Source: Chrysoperla carnea
Taxonomy: Eukaryota > Arthropoda > Insecta > Neuroptera > Chrysopidae
DNA length: 64,000 nucleotides
Assembly (NCBI RefSeq): GCF_905475395.1
Contig: NC_058337.1
Coordinates: 131,647,960 to 131,711,959 of the forward strand
Direction of reading: 5' to 3'
Shown: positions 57,201-64,000 of the stretch, in pieces
Layout of the letters: every line of letters starts with the position of its first letter
Position numbering within the stretch: position 1 is the first letter of the stretch
Position numbers and translations under genes: made by a program
Notes under the pieces: model-generated
What the model was told of the DNA's origin: nothing
The model's database searches: none
Seen by the model: only the letters and a program-made list of their open reading frames with translations

Positions 57201-59310
57201 GCTAATGTGCTAAAATTCTCCGATTGTGTATCCAAATTTTTGATAACAATTTTATAAAACTCTTCATCACGTTTTTTATACTCAATTTTATCACTTAGAA
57301 CAATTTTAAATTTAAGTTTTTCATTATCTTTCGGTGTTAAATTATCATTAAGAATACGTGCGATAAATCGTCCCCAACATCTTACGGCTGTCTATAAAAT
57401 ATAAAATTAGAATAGTTGATCTTTATAATTTATTGGTTTGAAGTAATTTTTTTCCTTCGTACCATTGTTATTTGATGTCCCTGTTTTTCATCACTTTTAC
57501 AAATATCATGTAAACGTCGTGAAACACCCGGTAAAATATTTGCTAATAATTCTGCTGTACGAAATTGAATTACTTTTGATGGTTTGGTTGGATCATCGTA
57601 CAATTGTGATATGGACATTATACATTCCAATGCTGATATCCTAGAATAATGAAGAAAATTTGACAAACTCGTAAAAAAGTGGCGCATTTAAAAAACCGGA
57701 TAAGAGATGCTATTTTAAGCAGATGAAGCTATTGTATTACTACAGCTTCTTTGCCAGGATTGATGGATCCAAGGTTTCAGATCCAAACATTCTAAACCTG
57801 ACGCCCTGAAAGTTTCTGGAGATGCAAATAACATGTATTTTTTCATAAAATTACCTTAAAGTACGAAGTTTCTCCTTTTCAGCTAAATCAAGACATGTTG
57901 AAATTAATTGATACATCATCACATACGTTTTCGAATCCCCACTATAAAATTCATCTAGAACTTTTTCTGATAGACTTGTAAAAATCATTTTTAAACATAT
58001 TACGATATTTAATCGTAATTCTTCACTTGATTTAACATCTGTTTTGCAACAAAAATATTTTAATTCTTTAAAAATAAACGCTTTGAAAATAAAACGACAT
58101 AATGTTAGATACATACGAGTTTTTGTAGACGAAAAAACTTCTAAATTTCCATGGCACAAAGCATCAATATATAATATAAGTAATTTAAAATCATCAAATT
58201 GATATTTTCGTTTTTGGGCGTAAATTTGAACTGCTTGAAGTAAAGTCATTAATAAATCCTCCCTAAAATAAGAAAAATTACAAAATTTGTACGTTTTGGA
58301 AAGCCTACAACCTTAGTTAAGAAAAATCATTTCAAATCGTTCAATCGTTTTTAATAATTTTAAATTATCTGCTACGATTCAAAACTATTTAAAACTAGCA
58401 TGATGGCCACCCGCTTCACCGGACTTAAAAGTAAGGACCACCGCATTATAGCCTTCACATTCCTTGCTCTTATTTATCCCCGTTCCATAACACTCAAAAC
58501 GGAGATAGGGATTGTTTTACACAAGTAAAAGTATATGTACAACTTTAAATTTAAAAAAAATGCAAAATAGTCATATTGCATTGAGTATATTAGAAAACCC
58601 TGGTTGAACAGATGGCCATAAATTGTATTTAGTTCACTCTTTTTACAAAAATCTGTAATTTATGCTTTACAATGATGCTCATCAGTGAAATGTAAACAAA
58701 AAATTTTATTTTTTTAAAATATCTTTAGAGCTACATTATTGTAAAGTTTCATTCAAACCCATTGAGTAGTTTTTGCGTGAAAGCGTAACAAACAAACAAA
58801 CTTTCTTTCACATTTATAATATACCGGGATGATATAGAATGATTTTAAATTTTGAATCGTTTTAAACGGTAATGTATAGTTGTTCACTAAACTACGCGAA
58901 ACGATTAAAATTGTTTTATTTTCAAAACATCTCGAATACAGACGAACAAAACAGACCCAAAATATGCAAAAATCGTGTCCAAAAAATGTTCATGAAAAAT
59001 TCATTTTACACAAAATTTTCTAAATTCGCGTTTGGAGCATAAGAGTGGGGTCAATTTTGAGAATTAAGCGAATAAACGAAAACTTTCGAATTTTACGCCA
59101 TTTAAAATGAAAATCTAGAACTTCAAGAGCGATTTTTTCATACCTATTTCCAGCTACCGCAAGTTGTCGAACTTCCTCTGGATTATTTAAATTTTTCGCA
59201 ATGGTAACCATAGTTGAAAAAGCATCAATCCATTCATCATTTCTCTCATCAATATTTCGTATCAATCCCATAAACATATACATAAAACGTTTTTCCATTT
59301 CGACTGACAT
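51215..59310 (-). CDS. TTI1: TELO2-interacting protein 1 (TTT complex subunit)
   Basis: There are twelve exons on the minus strand: 59310-59144, 58262-57855, 57640-57463, 57391-57129, 56521-56319, 56228-56043, 55252-54779, 54075-53837, 53138-52763, 52300-51994, 51683-51455 and 51361-51215. The frame closes at 1058 aa, near the 1089 aa of human TTI1. With TELO2 and TTI2 it forms the TTT complex, which works with HSP90 and R2TP to mature PIKK kinases such as mTOR, ATM and ATR. The protein is all helical HEAT-type sequence. Key matches are GISxLE-like RISALECIMSISQLYDDP, TAVRCWGRFIA, DALCHGN, the C-terminal TLDVLTIGVGVLREWEDIILPMVHLIWSPLIGRF, and YKLQLTLLKYIPEIV near the end. A charged coiled-coil-like stretch (EYDEIDEEFKKREQ) lies about three quarters along. 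No repeat disturbs an exon, although intron 7 starts beside a family B copy. Confidence 0.88.
51722..51947. repeat. Palindromic MITE in TTI1 intron 10
   Basis: The terminal arms of about 48 bp, starting TTATCCAGTCAAATTACACT at the left and with the matching inverted end AGTGTAATTTGACTGGATAA at the right, are nearly perfect. The inner ends reach CCATAGAGCT / AGCTCTATGG. Confidence 0.85.
52398..52593. mobile_element. CATAGAGCT-ended MITE in TTI1 intron 9
   Basis: The ends CATAGAGCT and AGCTCTATG are inverted. Related sequence occurs at 16790-17010 and 28665-28795, and perhaps near 37255-37330. It is 196 bp long with no coding capacity. Confidence 0.65.
53195..53757. mobile_element. TA-flanked MITE, 563 bp, in TTI1 intron 8
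   Basis: The ends GGGAATATTCATG and CATGAATATTCCC are perfect inverted repeats of 13 bp flanked by TA on both sides. The right 310 bp are repeated at 1-307 of the window. It has no coding capacity. Confidence 0.75.
54240..54765 (+). repeat. Copy of dispersed family B in TTI1 intron 7
   Basis: Words such as TCAAGATTCCAATCGAGGA and CATAATTTGGGGATCTCAGATGATCTCACTT parallel 10980-11225. It ends about 14 bp before TTI1 exon 7 (downstream in gene sense, it begins right after the donor). Confidence 0.6.
55320..56040. other. TTI1 intron 6, nothing recognised
   Basis: A purine-rich, GC-richer patch at 55740-55830 (GGAGAAGGGGGG, GGGGGAAGGGGAGGGG) stands out. The open frame at 55624-55845 is not credited. 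Confidence 0.4.
56786..57115 (+). mobile_element. LINE 3' fragment in TTI1 intron 4
   Basis: The plus strand reads HHEQEEMKSNLLYHCPAFA, like the CxEEExTxxHxLxxCPAxA zinc-knuckle end of Jockey/R1-type ORF2, then GGTTCATGGAGTAGTG and GTATCACAACG..CCCTA, shared with 40808-40870. It is a dead fragment antisense to TTI1. Confidence 0.6.
57690..57842 (-). repeat. Family A piece in TTI1 intron 2
   Basis: GAGATGCTATTTTAAGCAGATGAAG, GGATTGATGGATCCAAGGTTTCA and CTGACGCCCTG are reverse-complement family A words. It lies immediately beside exon 2. Confidence 0.65.
58400..58830 (-). repeat. Family C repeat in TTI1 intron 1
   Basis: CCACCCGCTTCACCGGACTT, CCCGTTCCATAACACTCAAA and GTAAAGTTTCATTCAAACCC correspond to 39412-39770. 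It ends with TTTCACATTTATAATATA, the reverse of the start word of the 49870 copy. Confidence 0.65.
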
Positions 59311-60660
59311 AATTTATTGATAATTATTCAAATTACCCGCTTCAGTTTGTTTATATACCCACCGTTGTTAACCTCACAACACAAAAGAACAAGTGTTTCT
59401 TTTTTTATCTCTTTTGTAAAAATTTTAATAAACAAATTTGTTTTTTCTATTATTGTTTCTTGAATTATTTTGTTCGATGTGTTTTATTTGGTTCGAAACA
59501 GGTATTTAACAATTAAAAAAATATGGTGCACATAAATTCATTTTTCACACTATTAATTCTTTATTTTGACATTTCGTTTATTCTATTTTGCACATACACA
59601 ACCTGTTTGGAAAATAAATAAATTTTCACAATATCTATGCATTTCTTTGTACATACAAGTAATTTTCTTTGCATGAACTTTGTTTAAAAAAAAGTCAATA
59701 ATCGCATTGTTATTGTCTTGGAAAAATTTTTATCTCTGCTTATAACAATTAATTTAAATAGTAAGACAATATGGTTTAAAATATATTTTCAATTTTATTT
59801 AAAAGAAACTATTTTTTGTGTGCAAATTTTTTGCCAAGATCATAGTAAGATGGAACCAGTATGAGCACTTTATTGGTTCTTATCAAGGTTATTGATAATT
59901 TAAATTTTTCTTTCTATATTGCCACCATTTTGTTTAAATTTGAAAAATGAAAATTTTCATACAATTTCATTGATGAATACTCCCAAACTAGCCCAGTAGG
60001 ATAAAAAAAAAGATGCCTTTATAAATGACTTTTCGTGATCTTTAGTAAGATAATCTAAAAAAATTTAGTAGAAAATTACAAATGTCTCGTTTTTTTTGGA
60101 AATTATTCTAAAATAATAAAAAACCCTGCATAAAATCAATGTAAAAAAACTGTTATTTGCTGTGATGATTTATTGTAACGAGAGCTTTTGAGATTCTAAA
60201 TAAAACTGCCAATAATTCCAACGAAAAATAGTGACAGATTTTCGAGTTATTTGACTGTCAAGCTCTGAAGCGGTCGAAATAAGATTTTCTACACTTTCAC
60301 AACCGTGTAATGTGTATTGCCTATAAAAATTTACGTTTTACATGGATGCTTTGCGTAGAAAACTGATTTCGGTTAAAGTCAAATAACTCGAAAACTTCGT
60401 CATTATTTTTCGTTTCGCCTATGATAATTTTTATTCAGAACCGCAAAAATTATCTTAATTAATTAGAATTATCGAGGCAATAGAGTGTATTTTTATTATA
60501 CATTGGTTTTGTGGAGTGTACATTTTTTTTGGAAAATCTTTGATATTTGGTTCTGGTATAGTCACATGTTTGAGAGTTTTCGAGAAAGTTTCGCTATTTT
60601 TTTGAAATATTTAAATATGGTATCTTAAACGATGCCAAATCAATTAATTGAATTTTGAAT
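59311..60660. other. Spacer between divergent TTI1 and the ATP-grasp-like gene
   Basis: AT-rich. It must hold the TTI1 promoter. No gene or named repeat was seen. Confidence 0.45.
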
Positions 60661-60676
60661 TTGAGTCTTCTGGGTC

Positions 60677-61027
60677 TCATTGTCGGGTTAACCCAAGTCG
60701 GGGCACATAGGCAATGTGAATCGGATGGTGCCGTTTTTTTAGTCTTCATAATCAACTTTCGGGGCCCTTTCTTCATAAGGGGCCCTTTCCCTTGTGTTCT
60801 CATAAAAATTTGACTTTCCTCAATATTGTCTTTTCTTTCTAAATCAACTTGGTGTCCCCTTATGTGCGGCTCTAATAACACAAATTTTTCGTTTCCCTCT
60901 TATTTATTTACTCTTCGTAAATCAACTTGGCAGCCCCTTGTGGAGCCCTTCTGCTACAAATTTGTCTTTTTCTCTTTTGACTTTCTCCGGTAGTTGCCTA
61001 GTCCGTCTTATGGTTAACACGTCACTA
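60677..61027. mobile_element. Second hAT-like MITE copy, diverged
   Basis: The left end TTGTCGGGTTAACCC and the right end GGTTAACACGTCACTA resemble the ends of 21069-21284, and CTACAAATTTGTCTTTTTCTC is shared. It contains an internal duplication of a GGGGCCCTTTC / TGTGTTCTCATA.AAATTTGACTTTCC-like unit, so it is longer than the first copy. Confidence 0.55.
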
Positions 61028-61029
61028 TT

Positions 61030-61762
61030 GAGTCTAATATCTTAAGAGCCAGTTTATATTATTATCCAGCTGGATTGTTTTCGCTGAACTCAAATTAATA
61101 GACGCTGCTAAGGAACTGGAATGTGTGCCGATCTCGATGCATGTGTATTTCTTTTCATCGTTTTACTAATTCTTATTGAAATTGCATTTTGTTTAGAAAG
61201 CAGAATAAATCTTTCTTGTTATGTGATATTAAGAATGAATACTATTTCACAAACATCTCATAGATGTCACTATCTACAATCGATAATCATTTGTTTATGT
61301 ACCTTTCTTTGTCATACACATTTATAAAGATATGCATCTCTGTTGAATCCATAGCAAATTAACGATATTCTTTAAATGATTTCCAATACTGTATATATTG
61401 GATTCGTACAAGATGATTCAATTGAACAATTAGAAAAAGATGGTTTACGTTAAAACGTTTTACTTGGAATTTAAATATAATTTCCTTGTAAAAAGAGACT
61501 GAACATGAATTGTAATGTGATAAATATATTAAATTTTTTTTTCTGTATTTATGATAACAGTTATCAGCGTTTGGGTATAGAGTGCATAGTGCAATAAATC
61601 TATAAGAGGTTGTAACATCTCTAATCAGTTTTCATTTAAGCTTATGAGTTTGTTTGTTATAAATTTTAATGTAACATTAATTGATTCAAGACATTTGTGT
61701 TTGAAAAGACTCAAGTGCGAAAAGTGTTTTTTTTATTTTTATTATTGTTTTTTTTTGTAACA
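61030..61762. other. Upstream region of the ATP-grasp-like gene
   Basis: No coding region is credited. The short open frame 61121-61327 has no recognisable family. The 5' leader ends in a T-rich stretch and then TGTAACA directly before the ATG. Confidence 0.4.
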
Positions 61763-63478
61763 ATGCCGGCGTGTACTAGTGAAAGTTTAACAAAACTCTG
61801 GAATGGTAGTAGTGATTCAGCAAATAGTACATCTCCTTCATCGCCTGTTTCAACGTCACCCCCAGTAAAATCACCAGTGAATACATTACGTCGGCCGAAC
61901 AAAGTTTTACGTCGTACACAATCGACATCATCGACAAATTCGTTTGTTACGGAACCATTTATAATACAATCTGATCGACGACAAATTTTAGCCGCATCTT
62001 CTCAAACTTCAATTACATTAAATAATGAAGTTGAAGAAGAGAAAAATTCGTTACTCGTAAAAATAATTGGATGGTATCCATTACTTTTACTACGAATCCT
62101 TCGAGTATTATTAGTAACGATTTCTGATATAACAATTGCGAAAATTTTATTTACATTACCAACATTATGGATAACGGCATGGATTTGGATTATCTGGAAA
62201 ATTATCCAATTTCCATTGTTAATATTTAAATGGATTCTAACAATCTTTCATACACCATTATCCGAACAATTTCGAAAGAAACGTACGGTTTTAATCAGCG
62301 GAGGAAGTACAATACAAGCATTACATTTGGCAAGAAATTTTTATTCGGCTGGTGTTCGAGTGATTGTTGTCGAAGTGGATGGAGTTTTTAGTTTTACAAA
62401 ATTCTCCACGGCTGTTAATCGTTTTTATACAATTCCACGTCCAACAGCGGATAATCCACATAGTTATATTAAAGCGTTATGTGAGATTGTTGAAGCGGAA
62501 AATATTGCTTTCTATGTGCCCGTATGTTCGACAACACCAGCATACTATGATGCATTAGCGAAACCACATTTGGAGTTACTTGGATGTACATGTTTTGGTC
62601 CAGGTCTTAAAGAGGTCTACATGTTAGATGATACTCTGGAAGTTATGCGCCGTTGTAACAATAATTCTATACCAACTCCATCATACTATCAAGTGTCGTC
62701 AAAAGAAGAAGTTTTTCGTCTCTACGATTCAGGTACCTTTCGAACTGGTCATTTCATTATGTATACAGCTGGACCAAATGCGGTACGAGAACGTGCGAAA
62801 TATGTGTTGCCAATCAGTAAGAATGATTTTAAATTACCATACGAGATAAGCGAAAGTAAACCTTGGATTATTATCCATAATGTACCCGGTGAATATTTTA
62901 TAACTTGTACAACAATCAAAGAATCCCAAGTCATTGCAAATGTTACATGTCGAGTTGATAAACATAATAATGGTTTAGTACCCACGGAGAATCAAGAAAT
63001 TACGAAATGGTTGGTGAATTATTTTAAAAATCTTCGTATGTTACGACCCATTTCTGGTCATATAAGTTTTCGATTTGTGGTAACTGAAATCACCAATCAA
63101 ATCTTACCATTAGGTTGTCGAATCGGCGTTTCATTACCATATATATGCCACACAAGTGTACATCCACGCGTTCTATGGAAACCATGTAAACACTTTAGTC
63201 GACAATCTTCTGGTCCGTTAGTTGTAAAATCTGGACGGTATTGGATGCCAGAAACTATTTTAAATACATTACGTCATCCAAGTGTGGAAACTGTTGGTCG
63301 ATTAATTAATACCGTGCTCGATAAACGGGAAGCGTTGTTTGTTTTCTGGGATCCATTACCGTATTGCGCCTATTATCATATACAATTACCATTTAAAAAT
63401 ATTCTTGGATTTGTTCAAAGGCGACGAGCGGGGGGTAATCATTTATTTAGTAGAACGATAGCGGCACCAGTTCATTAA
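61763..63478 (+). CDS. Membrane-anchored MysC-like ATP-grasp family protein, apparent pseudoenzyme
   Basis: Single exon, 571 aa. I chose the ATG at 61763 (TGTAACAATGCC); a longer frame begins at a GTG and is not credible in a eukaryote. Residues 1-95 are Ser/Thr/Pro-rich and polar. Residues about 97-162 are strongly hydrophobic (two or three membrane segments, LLLLRILRVLLV and WITAWIWIIWKII). After a basic RKKR the ATP-grasp-like part begins with VLISGGSTIQALHLARNF (178 on), FYTIPRP, YIKALCEIV, VPVCSTTPAYYDALAK and MLDD (287-290). This order, including the N-terminal hydrophobic region, matches the ATP-grasp ligase MysC of mycosporine synthesis and its fungal relatives, as I remember them. 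The usual ATP and metal residues appear replaced: MLDDK is MLDDT, the KSISYDS-like block is MYTAGPN, and ECNPR is PLGCR. A non-catalytic, membrane-bound role is inferred. AATAAA lies at 63761-63766. Confidence 0.75.
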   Translation: MPACTSESLTKLWNGSSDSANSTSPSSPVSTSPPVKSPVNTLRRPNKVLRRTQSTSSTNSFVTEPFIIQSDRRQILAASSQTSITLNNEVEEEKNSLLVKIIGWYPLLLLRILRVLLVTISDITIAKILFTLPTLWITAWIWIIWKIIQFPLLIFKWILTIFHTPLSEQFRKKRTVLISGGSTIQALHLARNFYSAGVRVIVVEVDGVFSFTKFSTAVNRFYTIPRPTADNPHSYIKALCEIVEAENIAFYVPVCSTTPAYYDALAKPHLELLGCTCFGPGLKEVYMLDDTLEVMRRCNNNSIPTPSYYQVSSKEEVFRLYDSGTFRTGHFIMYTAGPNAVRERAKYVLPISKNDFKLPYEISESKPWIIIHNVPGEYFITCTTIKESQVIANVTCRVDKHNNGLVPTENQEITKWLVNYFKNLRMLRPISGHISFRFVVTEITNQILPLGCRIGVSLPYICHTSVHPRVLWKPCKHFSRQSSGPLVVKSGRYWMPETILNTLRHPSVETVGRLINTVLDKREALFVFWDPLPYCAYYHIQLPFKNILGFVQRRRAGGNHLFSRTIAAPVH

Positions 63479-64000
63479 AGTTTATGTTTACAAATCAAGT
63501 TCCTATCAATTTAAATTAAAATGGCTGTTTTCCAGTTTTGATTCGTTGTTGTTGGACTTTGGGATCATATCACAAAATGTACACATCTCATGTACAAATC
63601 TGTGTTTTATTGTGTGTGATATTAGAGATAGAACTTTCGATCCGAATAAGTTGTTGGTTTATAAAGGTCGTTTATCTGTTTCGTGTAAATTGGTAAATAC
63701 CTTTTTGGATAGAATTATATTGTTGATTGTTTAGGAGAGGGAATACAAAGACTTGTAATTGAAATAAATACTTTTTATTTGAATGAACTCAATTGAGGAG
63801 ATTGTGATTTATTTGAGGGCTATTTTTTATATAAACATAGGCGCTATCTTTTTAGAATTCTCTAGGAGGAGTTTTATATTTAATGACTGACAAACAGATT
63901 GTAGATTAAATAGGATTTTATCATTTATTTACCTTTTGAGAGCTGAGTCTAAAGATTCAAAAGTAACTGGATCATTTTAAAATGCACGCTTTTGTCATAT
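63479..64000 (+). other. 3' untranslated region and following spacer
   Basis: It runs from the stop of the ATP-grasp-like gene to its AATAAA at 63761-63766. After that, nothing was recognised. Confidence 0.45.

Noticed and set aside
61697-61762. A 22-residue N-terminal extension of the ATP-grasp-like protein with a signal-like hydrophobic run
   Set aside because: It begins with GTG, not ATG, and the run is coded by T-rich leader DNA. The ATG at 61763 has a better context.

Overview
The window is nuclear DNA from an animal, almost certainly an insect. It is AT-rich, its protein genes are split by spliceosomal introns with GT..AG borders and AATAAA signals, and its introns and spacers are full of short dispersed repeats, hairpin MITEs and LINE scraps. 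The insect order cannot be fixed from the sequence alone. All exon models were built by hand from splice sites, reading phase and remembered family motifs. Every multi-exon model closes in frame.

Layout. 937-3608 (+) is BABAM2/BRE (5 exons, 389 aa). 10435-20985 (-) is wapl, the cohesin-release factor (10 exons, 1175 aa). 23997-27013 (+) is LRPAP1/RAP, an ER chaperone ending in HNEL (4 exons, 363 aa). 27894-36050 (-) is TRMT11, a tRNA guanosine methyltransferase (8 exons, 469 aa); its introns hold a 2.9 kb foldback element and a second transposon-like fossil. 37758-42544 (+) is a 1260-aa C2H2 zinc-finger gene with 15 fingers. 47410-49401 (+) is a young single-exon C2H2 gene with 17 near-identical fingers and an eroding 3' end. 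51215-59310 (-) is TTI1 (12 exons, 1058 aa). 61763-63478 (+) is a single-exon, membrane-anchored protein that resembles the MysC family of ATP-grasp ligases but seems to have lost the usual ATP and metal ligands.

The genes do not form a pathway. Three pairs are divergent with 1.7-3.0 kb between starts: wapl/LRPAP1, TRMT11/zinc finger and TTI1/ATP-grasp-like. BABAM2, wapl and TTI1 all serve chromosome maintenance or DNA-damage signalling, but their closeness looks like chance.

Between and inside the genes are several mobile or repetitive families. They include TA-flanked MITEs at 28255-28610, 42878-43385 and 53195-53757 (partner copy at 1-307), a CAGTG/CACTG-ended hAT-like MITE, palindromic elements, a dispersed family with at least eight copies, LINE 3' pieces and a possible tRNA-derived SINE. 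The strongest candidates for something undescribed are the apparent pseudo-ATP-grasp protein, the foldback element with its unplaced coding remnant, and the zinc-finger array with lengthened linkers and tandem SUMO-like motifs.
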